From Bradyrhizobium sp. SZCCT0148 (GTDB lineage: Bacteria > Pseudomonadota > Alphaproteobacteria > Rhizobiales > Xanthobacteraceae): a DNA stretch of 64,000 nucleotides. Below the pieces are notes generated by a model. It ran no database searches. It saw only the letters and a list, made by a program, of their open reading frames with translations, and was not told where the DNA came from. The DNA lies in NCBI RefSeq assembly GCF_018129985.1, contig NZ_JAFCKT010000001.1, positions 558,001 through 622,000 of the forward strand. The letters are read 5' to 3'. The translations under genes were made by a program, and so were the position numbers. Numbering within the stretch: the stretch's first letter is position 1; each line of letters opens with the position of its first letter. This document shows positions 27,061 to 36,241 of the stretch, in pieces.

Positions 27061-28178
27061 GCCGAAACGTGGATGCGATCGTCGTCGGCGGCGGCATCCA
27101 CGGATGCTCGACGGCGCTGCATCTCTGCCTCGCCGGCCTGAAGCCGGTGCTGATCGAGAAGGACTATGCAGGGCGCCATGCATCCGGCGTCAACGCCGGC
27201 GGCGTCCGCCAGCTTGCCCGGCATATCCCTGAAATCCCGCTCTCGATCCGCTCGATGGGGATCTGGGAGAAGATCAAGGATCTTCTCGACGACGATTGCA
27301 GCTTCGAGAGCTACGGTCAGGTGCTGGTGGCCGAGAACGAGGAAGAGCTCGCGGCCTGCCGCGCGCGCGTGGCCGAACTCAATGCGCTCGGCTTCACCCA
27401 TGAAGAGCTGATCGACGCGACCGAGCTGCGACGGCTGGTGCCGGCCGTGGCCGAGACCTGTCCTGGCGGTGTGGTCTCGCGCCGTGACGGCGCGGCTAAT
27501 CCGGCGCAGACGACGACCGCGTTCCGGCGCAAGGCCGAACAGCTCGGCGCCACCGTGCGCGAGGGCGTGGCGGCCAGCAACATCCGCTACAGCGATGGCC
27601 TTTGGTATGTCGATGTCGGCTCCGACACCTATGCTGCGCCGGTACTGGTCAATGCCGCCGGCGCCTGGGCCGGCAGGATCGCAGCCGCTCTCGGCGAGCC
27701 GGTGCCGGTCGAAACCGTCGCGCCGATGCTGATGATCACCTCGCGCGTGCCCCACTTCATCGACCCCGTCGTGATCCTGCGCGGCCGCAAGCTCTCCTTC
27801 AAGCAATTCTCCAACGGCACTGTGCTGATCGGCGGCGGTCATCTGGCGACACCTTATCAGGATCGCAACGAGACGGTACTGGACTGGAAGAGCCTTGCGA
27901 CCAGCGCGCGCACCGTGTTCGAACTTTTCCCGGTGATGCGCAGCGCAACGATCGTCCGTGCATGGGCCGGCATCGAGGCGAAGATGAAGGACGATATTCC
28001 CGTGTTCGGGCCGAGCAGCCGTCACAAGGGGCTCTATCACCAGTTCGGCTTCTCGTTGCACGGCTTCCAACTCGGCCCCGGCGCCGGCGCGGTGATGGCG
28101 GAACTGATCGTCAATGGCGGCAGCCAGACCCGCATCAGCGATCTCGGCATCGACCGTTTTCATCCCACGACGCTCTAG
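27057..28178 (+). CDS. FAD-dependent D-amino-acid oxidase-like catalytic subunit (copy 2)
   Basis: The 373-residue DAO-fold flavoprotein has VVGGGIHGCSTA at the N-terminus and the C-terminal LYHQFGFSLHGFQLGPG block. Position directly after the HcnB-like subunit matches the OoxB/HcnC slot, so this is the more likely obligate catalytic partner; the copy at 24185 may act on a second substrate. Neither alone identifies the substrate. Confidence 0.9.
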   Translation: MSRNVDAIVVGGGIHGCSTALHLCLAGLKPVLIEKDYAGRHASGVNAGGVRQLARHIPEIPLSIRSMGIWEKIKDLLDDDCSFESYGQVLVAENEEELAACRARVAELNALGFTHEELIDATELRRLVPAVAETCPGGVVSRRDGAANPAQTTTAFRRKAEQLGATVREGVAASNIRYSDGLWYVDVGSDTYAAPVLVNAAGAWAGRIAAALGEPVPVETVAPMLMITSRVPHFIDPVVILRGRKLSFKQFSNGTVLIGGGHLATPYQDRNETVLDWKSLATSARTVFELFPVMRSATIVRAWAGIEAKMKDDIPVFGPSSRHKGLYHQFGFSLHGFQLGPGAGAVMAELIVNGGSQTRISDLGIDRFHPTTL

Positions 28179-28193
28179 CAACAAGAGGACCTC

Positions 28194-28541
28194 ATGAGCA
28201 TCACCCGCAGCATCCGCACGCCCATCATGCACCGCGCCGTCGAGGCCAATGGCTTCGTCTTCCTCGGCGGCACCATCGCCGACGACACTTCGGTCTCGAT
28301 GGGCGATCAGACCCGCAACATCCTCGGCAAGATCGCCGGCTATCTGAAGGAAGCCGGCACCGACAAGAGCCGCGTCGTCAGCGCGTCGATCTTCGTCACC
28401 GATCTCTCCAAGAAGAAGGAGATGGACGCGGCCTGGACCGAATTCTTCGGCGACAATCTGCCGACGCGCGCCACCGTCGGGGTGGCCGATCTCGGCGGCA
28501 GCGCGCTGATCGAGGTCGTGGTGACCGCGCTCAAAGGCTGA
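28194..28541 (+). CDS. RidA family enamine/imine deaminase
   Basis: The 115-residue YjgF/YER057c/UK114 protein hydrolyses reactive enamine or imine intermediates to the keto acid and ammonia. The active-site arginine sits in the SRVVSASIFV block near residue 60. Its place last in the oxidase operon makes sense: the DAO subunits would yield an imine, which RidA clears. This supports an amine or amino-acid substrate. Confidence 0.92.
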   Translation: MSITRSIRTPIMHRAVEANGFVFLGGTIADDTSVSMGDQTRNILGKIAGYLKEAGTDKSRVVSASIFVTDLSKKKEMDAAWTEFFGDNLPTRATVGVADLGGSALIEVVVTALKG

Positions 28542-28563
28542 GCGCCCAGGGCTTAAAAGGGAT

Positions 28564-28584
28564 GGCAGCGCCGAACGCGCTGCC
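28564..28584 (+). terminator. Hairpin after ridA
   Basis: GGCAGCGC (28564-28571) and GCGCTGCC (28577-28584) pair perfectly around CGAAC, 23 bp past the operon's last stop. There is no T-run, so it may only cap the mRNA. Confidence 0.4.
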
Positions 28585-28709
28585 GTGCCCCGGCCGCCTT
28601 GATCCTGCCCTCCGATCGAAGTACTTAGAGAGCTCAGCAACCAGGACCTTCGCACCCATGGATTTCACCCCGACCGCAACGCCCATCCGCCTTGCTCACG
28701 GGGAATTCC

Positions 28710-30323
28710 ATGCCTGCTTCAGTCATCCTGTCGAACCTCTCGCTGGCCACGCCTGACGGCCGTTCTCTTCTCTCCAACATCGATCTGACGTTCGCCGCTG
28801 AGCGAACCGGTCTCGTCGGCCGCAACGGCGTCGGGAAGACGACGCTGCTTGCGTCGATCTCAGGTGAGCATCTTCCGCAGTCCGGACGCGTTCTGGTCAA
28901 CGGCAGCATCGGCCTGCTGCGCCAGGACGTGCAATTGCCCGCAGGCGCGACCGTGGCCGATCTGTTCGGCGTGCGGCCGGCGCTGGAGCTGTTGCGCCGC
29001 GCCGAGCGAGGCGACGCCTCGGCTGACGACATCGCCTCGATCGACTGGACGCTCGAGGGTCGGCTGGAGATGGCCCTCACGCAACTCGGATTCGATCCGT
29101 CGTCCGATACGAAACTGTCGTGCCTGTCCGGCGGGCAGATCACGCGGGTTCGCCTTGCCGCGCTGGTCTTTGCCAGGCCTGACTTCCTGCTGCTGGACGA
29201 ACCCACAAACAACCTAGACCGCGACGGCCGCAAGGCCGTGATCGATCTCCTTGCGGCTTGGCGCGGTGGCGCGATCGTCGTCAGCCACGATCGGAACCTG
29301 CTCGACACGATGGATGCGATCGTCGAGCTGACGTCGCTTGGAGCCAAGCTATACGGCGGCAATTGGAGCAAGTTTCGCGAGCTGAAGACCGTCGAACTTG
29401 CCGCCGTCAGGCACGACCTCGCGCATGCCGAGCGGCGCCTGTCGGAGATCGACAGGACAGCGCAGCAAGCCGTGGAGAAGAAAGCGCGCAAGGACAGCGG
29501 CGGCCGGAAAAAGCGTGCCAAGGGCGACATGCCGCGCATCCTGGCCGGGGCGCGCAAGGATCGTAGCGAGGACAGCGGCGGCAGGAACGCTCAGGCCGCC
29601 GAGCGGCAACGGGCGGAGGCGCTTCAAGCCGTCGACACGGCGCGCCGGCGCGTCGAAATTCTGCAGCCGCTCTCGGTCAAGCTGCCCCCGACCGGCTTGC
29701 CAGCGGGCAGGGAGGTGCTTCGGCTCGACGGCGTCAGCGCCGGCTATCGGCCGGAGCCACCGGTCCTGCGCGATCTCTCATTCGATATCGTCGGGCCTGA
29801 GCGTATCGCGCTGGCCGGGCCCAATGGCTCAGGCAAGACGACGCTGCTGAAACTGATCGCGGGTGAACTGGCGCCGCTGTCGGGCACCGTGCGGGTGAGG
29901 ACGGATTTCGCGCTGTTCGACCAGAAGGTCGGCCTGCTCGATCCCGCGCTCACCATCCTGGGTAATTTCCAGCGCCTCAATCCGCAGGCGGTTGCGAACG
30001 AGTGCCATGCCGCGTTGGCACGGTTCATGTTTCGCGCCGATGCGGCCGTGCAAATCGCGGGCAGCCTGAGTGGCGGGCAGATGTTCCGCGCGGGCCTCGC
30101 CTGCGTGTTGGGTGGAGCATCGCCGCCCTCGCTGCTGATCCTGGACGAGCCGACCAATCATCTCGATATCGAGTCCATCGAAGCGGTCGAGGCAGGCTTG
30201 CGGGCCTATGACGGAGCGCTGCTCGTCGTCAGTCACGACGAAACGTTCTTGCAGGCGATGGGGATGACGCGGCGGATCGATCTTGCAGCCCAGGTGCCGC
30301 GCACCGATGGCGGGATCGCCTGA
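28710..30323 (+). CDS. ABC-F family ATPase
   Basis: The 537-residue protein has duplicated ABC domains and no membrane segment. The first has Walker A GRNGVGKTT and LSGGQ; the second has GPNGSGKTT and LSGGQ with LLILDEPTNHLD. The linker is a basic, lysine/arginine-rich region (near residues 255-310). ABC-F proteins work on ribosomes, relieving stalls or giving antibiotic resistance; the subclass cannot be told here. The ATG at 28710 has GGGGAA upstream. Confidence 0.9.
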   Translation: MPASVILSNLSLATPDGRSLLSNIDLTFAAERTGLVGRNGVGKTTLLASISGEHLPQSGRVLVNGSIGLLRQDVQLPAGATVADLFGVRPALELLRRAERGDASADDIASIDWTLEGRLEMALTQLGFDPSSDTKLSCLSGGQITRVRLAALVFARPDFLLLDEPTNNLDRDGRKAVIDLLAAWRGGAIVVSHDRNLLDTMDAIVELTSLGAKLYGGNWSKFRELKTVELAAVRHDLAHAERRLSEIDRTAQQAVEKKARKDSGGRKKRAKGDMPRILAGARKDRSEDSGGRNAQAAERQRAEALQAVDTARRRVEILQPLSVKLPPTGLPAGREVLRLDGVSAGYRPEPPVLRDLSFDIVGPERIALAGPNGSGKTTLLKLIAGELAPLSGTVRVRTDFALFDQKVGLLDPALTILGNFQRLNPQAVANECHAALARFMFRADAAVQIAGSLSGGQMFRAGLACVLGGASPPSLLILDEPTNHLDIESIEAVEAGLRAYDGALLVVSHDETFLQAMGMTRRIDLAAQVPRTDGGIA

Positions 30324-30360
30324 TCTCGCCCGGCGGTCCTGATGGCCGAGATTTTCAAAA

Positions 30361-30390
30361 ACCCGACGCCCTGCCCCCAGCGCGTCGGGT
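30361..30390 (-). terminator. Rho-independent-type terminator between converging abc-F and dctA
   Basis: ACCCGACG (30361-30368) and CGTCGGGT (30383-30390) form an 8-bp stem. Read on the reverse strand the stem is followed by TTTTTGAAAAT, a classic U-run, so it ends dctA transcripts; on the forward strand an A-rich tail follows. Confidence 0.65.
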
Positions 30391-30507
30391 AGAAAAAATG
30401 AGTATCAATCCGTGATCCCAACGCGATCGTTGTGACGCGTCCCGCAGCAATTGACCATTCCGGGAAACTACCGCATCGAAATCGCGTTGAGCCGGCTGGT
30501 TTGCAAC

Positions 30508-31842
30508 CTATGATGCTGCACTCCCGCCCGGTTCCAGCGATTCGCCGATCTGCAGCGGATGGGCCATCGTCTCGTGCAACGCATTGCGATCGAGCTCCCC
30601 TTCGGAGATGCTGATGACGACGCAGGCAACGCCGTTGCCGATCAGATTGGTCAGCGCGCGGCATTCGCTCATGAACTTGTCGATGCCCACCAGGATCGCG
30701 ATCGACTGGATCGGGATGTCGGGCACGATCGACAGCGTCGCGGCGAGCGTGATGAAGCCCGCGCCGGTCACGCCGGAAGCGCCCTTCGAGGTGATCATGG
30801 CGATGCCCAGAATGCCAAGCTCCTGCCAGATGGTCAGATGGGTGTTGGTCGCCTGCGCCAGGAACAGCGTCGCCAGCGTCATGTAGATGTTGGTGCCGTC
30901 GAGGTTGAAGCTGTAGCCGGTCGGGATGACGAGGCCGACCACGGAGCGCGAGGCGCCGAGATGCTCCATCTTCTGGATCATCTGCGGCAGCACCGTCTCC
31001 GAGGACGACGTGCCGAGCACGATCAGCAGTTCATCCTTGATGTAAGCGATGAAGCGCAGGATCGAGAAACCCGCGAGCCGGGCGATCGAGCCCAGCACGA
31101 TCAATACGAACAGGATGCTGGTGAGATAGAACGTGCCGATCAGGGCGGCGAGGTTGAGCAATGAGCCGAGGCCGTAGGCGCCGACCGTGAACGCCATCGC
31201 GCCGAACGCGCCGATCGGCGCCACCCGCACGATGATGCGGATGATGCCGAAGAACATCTTCGCCGCCTTGTCGATCGTATCCGCGATGGGCTCGCCGGCC
31301 TTGCCGAGAAAGGCGATGGCGAAGCCGGACAGGATCGAGACCAGCAGCACCTGCAACAGGTCGCCGCGCGCGATCGCGCCGACATAGCTGTCGGGAATGA
31401 TTCCCAGCAGATGGGCGACGATACCGTCTTCGTGGGCCTTGGTGACGTACGTCGCCACCGATTTCAGATCGATGGTGGCGGGATCGATGTTGAAGCCGCG
31501 CCCGGGCTGCAGCACCTCGCCGACCAGCAGGCCGATGGCGAGCGCGACGGTCGAGACGGTTTCGAAATAGATCAGCGACTTCAGTCCGACCCGACCGACC
31601 CGCTTGAGGTCGCCCATCGAGGAGATGCCGTGCACCACGGTGCAGAAGATCACAGGCGCGATCATCATCTTGATGAGCGCGATGAAGCCGTCGCCGAGCG
31701 GCTTCAAGGCCTTGCCGAGATCGGGATAGAAATAGCCGATCAGCACGCCGAGCGCGATCGCGATCAGCACCTGGACGTAGAGGATCTTGTACCAGGGCTG
31801 GTGCCGGGAGTGGATGGCTGGCTGGATCGCGACTTGTGTCAT
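30508..31842 (-). CDS. dctA: C4-dicarboxylate/H+ symporter DctA
   Basis: The 444-residue glutamate-transporter-fold protein has the serine-rich hairpin motif [10 protein letters not shown] and the GYSFNLDGT block of DctA. It imports succinate, malate and fumarate and is central to rhizobial carbon use. No dctBD genes and no -24/-12 sigma-54 promoter (TGGCAC-N5-TTGC) were seen upstream, unlike the classical Sinorhizobium locus, so another copy may be the symbiotic one. Confidence 0.94.
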   Translation of the reverse strand: MTQVAIQPAIHSRHQPWYKILYVQVLIAIALGVLIGYFYPDLGKALKPLGDGFIALIKMMIAPVIFCTVVHGISSMGDLKRVGRVGLKSLIYFETVSTVALAIGLLVGEVLQPGRGFNIDPATIDLKSVATYVTKAHEDGIVAHLLGIIPDSYVGAIARGDLLQVLLVSILSGFAIAFLGKAGEPIADTIDKAAKMFFGIIRIIVRVAPIGAFGAMAFTVGAYGLGSLLNLAALIGTFYLTSILFVLIVLGSIARLAGFSILRFIAYIKDELLIVLGTSSSETVLPQMIQKMEHLGASRSVVGLVIPTGYSFNLDGTNIYMTLATLFLAQATNTHLTIWQELGILGIAMITSKGASGVTGAGFITLAATLSIVPDIPIQSIAILVGIDKFMSECRALTNLIGNGVACVVISISEGELDRNALHETMAHPLQIGESLEPGGSAAS

Positions 31843-31898
31843 AGAATGGTCCCGGAACGCATTGATTTTGCGTGATCTTGAATTTGCATATGCGCCGC

Positions 31899-31911
31899 AT
31901 CATGTGATGAT
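31899..31911. promoter_or_regulatory. Dyad upstream of dctA
   Basis: ATCATGTGATGAT has perfect 5-bp arms around GTG and lies 57 bp upstream of the dctA start in the divergent gap with the SDR gene. It is a possible operator. Confidence 0.25.
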
Positions 31912-32058
31912 CGCCGTGGAAGCGACAATCACATTTTTGTCTGTTCGCACGATGATCGGTCGCTGCATTGCGACTTGGGGAAGATGTCGACGCAACGCGT
32001 CGATGTGATGGAACAAAGGGCACCCCTCGTCGATGATGTTTCATCCCGGAGAGAACCC

Positions 32059-32895
32059 ATGCCGCCAACCGATCGCTCGACCTCCTTTCACTCGCGTCTC
32101 GTCGGCCAATACGCATTGGTGACCGGCGCCTCGCAAGGCATCGGTCGCGCCGTTGCCGTCCGGCTGGCCCAGGAGGGTGCGACGGTCGCCATCAATTATT
32201 TCCAGAACGAGGACCGGGCGGAGGAGACGCTCGCGCTGGCGCGGGCAGCTTCGAGCGATCGCGGCCACGGCGAACCCGATCATTTCACCGTCAAGGCCGA
32301 TGTCGGCAACGAGCATGAGATTGCCGCGATGTTCGAGGGGACCCTTTCACGCTGGAAGCGTCTCGATTGCCTGGTCAACAACGCCGGATTCCAGAAGGAA
32401 TCCCCGAGCGAGGCGCTCGACGTGGAAACCTATCGCAACATCATCGACGTCAATCTCACCGGCGCCGTACTCTGCGCGCAGAAGGCGCTCGCGCATTTCG
32501 TGGCGCGCGGAGGAGGAGGCTCCATCATCAACTGCTCCAGCGTCCACCAGATCATCCCGAAGCCGGGTTATCTCGCTTATTCGATCAGCAAGGGCGGCAT
32601 GGCCAATCTGACGCGCACGCTGGCGCTCGAATTCGCCGGCCGCGGCATTCGCGTCAATGCGGTTGGTCCGGGCGCGATCGACACGCCGATCAACGAGGCC
32701 TGGCGGGACGACCCCAAGAAACGCGGCGAAGTCACCAGCCATATTCCGCTGGGCCGCGTCGGCACTCCCGAAGAGATCGCCGCCGTGTTCGCCTTCCTCG
32801 CTTCCGATGACGCGAGCTACATCACGGGGCAGACCCTCTATGCCTGCGGAGGGCTGACGCTGTTTCCCGAGTTCCGCGACAACTGGGCGAGCTAG
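32059..32895 (+). CDS. SDR family oxidoreductase (glucose 1-dehydrogenase-like)
   Basis: The 278-residue classical/extended short-chain dehydrogenase has the cofactor motif TGASQGIG, the NNAG block and the YSISK catalytic Tyr-Lys pair. Glucose-dehydrogenase-like SDRs of this type occur in stress regulons of rhizobia. The ATG at 32059 has a strong GGAGAG site. A GGAAC-N16-CGAT sequence at 32010-32034 resembles an EcfG promoter with one mismatch; it would be lost if the gene began at 31975. Confidence 0.9.
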   Translation: MPPTDRSTSFHSRLVGQYALVTGASQGIGRAVAVRLAQEGATVAINYFQNEDRAEETLALARAASSDRGHGEPDHFTVKADVGNEHEIAAMFEGTLSRWKRLDCLVNNAGFQKESPSEALDVETYRNIIDVNLTGAVLCAQKALAHFVARGGGGSIINCSSVHQIIPKPGYLAYSISKGGMANLTRTLALEFAGRGIRVNAVGPGAIDTPINEAWRDDPKKRGEVTSHIPLGRVGTPEEIAAVFAFLASDDASYITGQTLYACGGLTLFPEFRDNWAS

Positions 32896-32937
32896 ACACG
32901 TGAGCCCGCGGACGAAATCACGAATTCATTGATCGCT

Positions 32938-33198
32938 TCAGAAATCTCCTGCGAGCAGGTCGTAGGAGCCCCTGCTGCCACGGACATACTTCCTAGCCGC
33001 AGTGGCACATATCAAGTCGCGATTGCAATCGAACGCGTTCAGGAGTTCCGACTCGGTCGCGTGCGCGCCCGGTTGAATCCGCTTCAACGCGCCTTCGTCG
33101 ATGAAGAACGTGGCTTCGATGGCGCTGTCGTGCCCCCAGAATCGCACCGCACGTCGCGTCCGGTCATATGAGCGGCTGTGGTTGGGAAAGTCTATCAT
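32938..33198 (-). CDS. DUF1488 family small protein
   Basis: This 86-residue protein has the DUF1488 pattern: FPNHSRSYDRTRRAVRFWGH at the start, FFIDEGAL in the middle and RGSRGSYDLLAGDF at the end. DUF1488 proteins are small cytosolic proteins of unknown role common in rhizobia, often present in many copies. The reading opposite to it on the forward strand is a shadow. Confidence 0.82.
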   Translation of the reverse strand: MIDFPNHSRSYDRTRRAVRFWGHDSAIEATFFIDEGALKRIQPGAHATESELLNAFDCNRDLICATAARKYVRGSRGSYDLLAGDF

Positions 33199-33715
33199 GG
33201 GTCAGGCCGATCAGGTTGCAGGGCCGCCCGCTGTGTCAGGAACACGGACGCTTCGTCCAGGCGTGCCGGTTGGGTCTCTTTCAATTGATGATCTGGCAGC
33301 TGGGTTACAACCAGGCTTGATGCCGATTGCGACGAATAGTTCTCGGCAGGCCTCGCTATTGGGGGAAAGGTCACTATATGTCGCCAATCACCGCACGCCC
33401 CTCGGCTGTTATCGGTGACTGAGAGCGTTGCGCTCCCGCCGCGGCCAAGAGGCGGTCAATATGCCGGGCTCCCCGGATTCATCCTTCGTGAATGGCTCGT
33501 ACCGCCGGTCCTGCTGCCAATCTTCTTCGTGCTGGTAATCGCCGTTTTGGTGTTGCTCCAATGGGAGTCGGTTTCGGCGTGCCTTTGCCATCGGATCGGG
33601 CAGGCACCTCATCGAATTCAATTCAGCCGTCGCTCAGTTGCGAGCTGAACTCGAGGGCGACCGACGCCCTCGTCGTGGCTGGAATGAATAGAGACTTTCA
33701 CCGAAACGAGGCGGC
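33199..33715. other. Gene-poor stretch of 517 bp
   Basis: Apart from the tentative small membrane ORF at 33415-33648, I find no recognisable gene, repeat or promoter. Base composition is more even than in flanking genes, as in non-coding or decayed DNA. Confidence 0.4.
33415..33648 (+). CDS. Possible small single-pass membrane protein
   Basis: A GTG-initiated frame of 77 codons contains one strong hydrophobic helix (VPPVLLPIFFVLVIAVLVLL, residues about 30-49) preceded by an arginine-bearing segment. No clear ribosome site or family match was found, and the C-terminal 25 residues look non-natural. It is a weak call. Confidence 0.3.
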   Translation: MTESVALPPRPRGGQYAGLPGFILREWLVPPVLLPIFFVLVIAVLVLLQWESVSACLCHRIGQAPHRIQFSRRSVAS

Positions 33716-34120
33716 ATGTTCAAATTTCTACAGTATCGCGCAAGAGCGGCCGAGTACGGTGAACTGGCCAAGAGTTCGTCAGGCAAGGATGACACCCGCA
33801 AATTCGAAAAGCTGCAGGACAGCCTTGCATGGCGCGCGGACAACGAGCAGGTCCTCGCGAACCAATACCTGGATGCAGTCAACGGCGGCGAGACGGAGCG
33901 ACTGCGCGGCGCAGCCCTCGCGGCGGAGGAAGAGCGTGTCTTGCGGTGTCTCGGCGCGGCCGTCATCATGCAATGGAATTCTCTGCCGACGACGCTCCAG
34001 AGGGAGATCTTCGACACCGCCGGATCGGTCGGGACTTTGTTGGACACGGTGGCGCTCCGTGAACAGATAGCCCGTTTTCTTCACAAGCACAGGCATGACA
34101 CCGATCCCGGCACGATCTGA
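33716..34120 (+). CDS. Conserved hypothetical protein
   Basis: The 134-residue protein beginning MFKFLQYRARAAEYGELAK is mostly helical and soluble with no signal peptide. I have a recollection of similar openings in other bradyrhizobial proteins but know no function. Codon usage is regular, and the ATG follows ACGAGGCGGC, an acceptable ribosome site. Confidence 0.65.
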   Translation: MFKFLQYRARAAEYGELAKSSSGKDDTRKFEKLQDSLAWRADNEQVLANQYLDAVNGGETERLRGAALAAEEERVLRCLGAAVIMQWNSLPTTLQREIFDTAGSVGTLLDTVALREQIARFLHKHRHDTDPGTI

Positions 34121-34199
34121 CGCCCGTCGGGAACCTCGCGGTGCAATTCGGCAACAGACAGAAAAAACCGGGCTTCCAACCTAGAGCGCCCAGACGAAC

Positions 34200-34215
34200 T
34201 CAACCGTACGGTTGA
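34200..34215. promoter_or_regulatory. Perfect 16-bp palindrome upstream of the adhesin gene
   Basis: TCAACCGTACGGTTGA is an exact palindrome located 72 bp before the adhesin ATG. It has the look of a dimeric repressor site. Confidence 0.4.
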
Positions 34216-34287
34216 TGCTCGCCTCCATCTTTTCCCCCACGCTCTCGGCGGTCGGGGCCGACCCGGCCTCTAGACGTGAGAGCGAAA

Positions 34288-35595
34288 ATGCCTCCTGCGA
34301 TCAGCAATTCGATATTCCATTTGATAGGTTCCGTCCTAGGCCGCGCGCTTGTTCATCGCGCCGGGTTCACAGGTCTCGTCCTGACGTTGAGCGTGTCTGG
34401 TCTGGTCATCTCTCCGGTAGCCGCACAGACTTGCTATTCCAATGGGAGTGGATTCCTGGGCAGTTGTGACGCCTCAACGTTGGGGCCAGGCCAAATGACC
34501 GCAGTCGGCAACGGCGCTGCCGCGTTTGGAGCCGGTGCGACTGCCCTTGGCGATTATGCGGGCGCAAGCAACCAGGCGGCGACGGCGATTGGCGCTGACG
34601 CCTCTGCGACCGCCTCCAGCACATCGGTGGGCAGAAGTGCCGGTGCAAACTCCATCGGTGCGGGACAGGGCGTGACGAGCATCGGCGCATACGCCAACCA
34701 CACCCAAGGTGACTTCGCAAATTGGAGCACTGCAATTGGTGCCGGTGTTGACGGCACCGCCGCGACGTCGTCCGGAAAGTACAGCGTTGCTATTGGCGGG
34801 GGCGATGGAGTAGCCGGCCAGACCGGCGCGAGTTCCAGTGGCGATAGATCGGTCGCGATCGGCGTGAGCAGCGCCGCGTCGGGGATATCTGCCACCGCGA
34901 TCGGAAGCGGTGCGAGTGCAAGCACAACAAATGCCGTCGCCCTGGGAAACGCGGTTACGGCAAGCGGTAGCAATTCCTTCGCGGCAGGCAACAACTCCCG
35001 CGCCACCGGAGCGAGCGCCGTCGCGATCGGCGATGGCGCAACTGCCGGCACGGGCGCCAATGCCATCGCCATCGGGACCAACGCTACCGCGAGCTTCGCG
35101 AACTCCGCCGCCGTCGGCTCCGGCGCGACGGCGACGGCAGTCAACCAGGTCGCGATCGGCACGGCAAGCAACACCTATCGCCTTGCCGGCGTTGCCTCCG
35201 CCGCAAGCCTTGCGGCGCAGAGTGGACCGGTCTCCTTCGTCACCACCGATGCTGCCGGCAATCTCGCGACGTCGAACTTCAATCCGGCGAATATCACCTC
35301 CTTGCAATCGCAGGTGACTTCGCTGCAATCGCAGGTCATGGATAACCGGCTCGAGGCGCGCAGCGGCACCGCGGTGGCCCTCGCTGCCGGCTCGATGCCG
35401 GCGCTGCAGGCCGGCCGCAAATTCGCGCTGTCGGCGGGCTACGGCAATTTCGAGGGCGCCAACGCATTCGCGCTCGGCGCGACTGCGCTGCTGTATGACG
35501 GCAAGAGCTACGCCGTCATCGCGAACGCCGGCGGCGGCATTGGCCTCGAGCGCAACGTTGCAGGAGGCCGCGGCGCTGTCTCGATCCAGTGGTAG
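34288..35595 (+). CDS. Trimeric autotransporter adhesin, YadA-like
   Basis: About 435 residues. An extended N-terminal signal region ends near VAAQT; the passenger (roughly residues 60-290) is built of left-handed Hep/Hag-type repeats of the form AxAIGxGAxA. A short coiled-coil stalk (SLQSQVTSLQSQVMDNRLEA) leads into a C-terminal YadA anchor of about 75 residues ending in an aromatic residue (AVSIQW). Three copies should form one outer-membrane barrel. The passenger is short for an adhesin. An upstream GTG at 34276 is an alternative start; the ATG at 34288 has GAGAG before it. Confidence 0.87.
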   Translation: MPPAISNSIFHLIGSVLGRALVHRAGFTGLVLTLSVSGLVISPVAAQTCYSNGSGFLGSCDASTLGPGQMTAVGNGAAAFGAGATALGDYAGASNQAATAIGADASATASSTSVGRSAGANSIGAGQGVTSIGAYANHTQGDFANWSTAIGAGVDGTAATSSGKYSVAIGGGDGVAGQTGASSSGDRSVAIGVSSAASGISATAIGSGASASTTNAVALGNAVTASGSNSFAAGNNSRATGASAVAIGDGATAGTGANAIAIGTNATASFANSAAVGSGATATAVNQVAIGTASNTYRLAGVASAASLAAQSGPVSFVTTDAAGNLATSNFNPANITSLQSQVTSLQSQVMDNRLEARSGTAVALAAGSMPALQAGRKFALSAGYGNFEGANAFALGATALLYDGKSYAVIANAGGGIGLERNVAGGRGAVSIQW

Positions 35596-35611
35596 AAAGA
35601 ATGCGTCCGCA

Positions 35612-36241
35612 ATGACGCTTCGTTGGCTAAGTGCTGGCCTTGGGCTTTTGGTTCTTGGACTCCTGATCTTGGGCGCGGTGACGACGTCTGCGCAGCAGGC
35701 CTCGCCGCAGCCGCAACCACACCCGGCCACGCCGCCGCAAGCCGCAGCAAAGCCGGCCAATATCGACCGCAACGGCGTGCTGATGCTGATCCGGTCGACG
35801 CTGCTCGCGCTCGATCACGCCAACCAGACCGGGAATTACACCGTGTTGCGCGATCTCGGCGCCCCCGGGTTCCAGGTCAATACCGCAGCGAGGCTCGCGG
35901 AGATATTTGTCAAGCAGCGCGGCGACAAGCTCGACCTCTCGGGCGTCGCCGTTATCGATCCACAATTGTCTCTGCTGCCGCAGATCGAGCCGAACGGCCT
36001 GTTGCACATGGCAGGATTTTTTCCATCGGTGCCCTCACAGGTGAATTTCGAGCTGTTGTTTGCACCGGTCGAAGGACAATGGCGCCTGTTCGGCGTGTCT
36101 CTGTCGGTCGGTCAGTCCGCGCCGGTCGCGCCGCCAGCGCCCGAAGCACCGGCGGCCAAGGCTGTGGTCTCGCAGAAGCAGGCGACGCCCCCAAGGCCCG
36201 GCGCGACTTCGAAACAGTCTGCTCCGTCAGCGACACAATGA
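35612..36241 (+). CDS. Secreted or membrane-anchored hypothetical protein
   Basis: The 209-residue protein has an N-terminal hydrophobic segment (LGLLVLGLLILGAV), likely a signal peptide or anchor, then Pro/Ala/Gln-rich linkers at both ends. A folded core of about 110 residues includes the PSQVNFELLFAPVEGQWRLF segment, reminiscent of bacterial NTF2-like modules. It starts 16 bp after the adhesin stop and may be co-transcribed. Function is unknown. Confidence 0.75.
   Translation: MTLRWLSAGLGLLVLGLLILGAVTTSAQQASPQPQPHPATPPQAAAKPANIDRNGVLMLIRSTLLALDHANQTGNYTVLRDLGAPGFQVNTAARLAEIFVKQRGDKLDLSGVAVIDPQLSLLPQIEPNGLLHMAGFFPSVPSQVNFELLFAPVEGQWRLFGVSLSVGQSAPVAPPAPEAPAAKAVVSQKQATPPRPGATSKQSAPSATQ

Noticed and set aside
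25510..28655. Two open frames of about 560 codons on the reverse strand opposite the oxidase genes
   Set aside because: Both are shadows of the HcnB-like and DAO genes with no ribosome sites or family motifs.
31843..32058. Sigma-54 promoter for dctA
   Set aside because: No TGGCAC-N5-TTGC was found in the upstream region.
33101..33418. Forward frame of 105 codons over the DUF1488 gene and downstream
   Set aside because: The first third is antisense to DUF1488 and the rest is low in structure with no ribosome site.
34500..35180. Repeat-like periodicity that could be taken for a CRISPR or tandem-repeat array
   Set aside because: The periodicity is the coding for AIGxGAxA repeats of the adhesin; spacing is irregular and there are no conserved DNA repeats with unique spacers.
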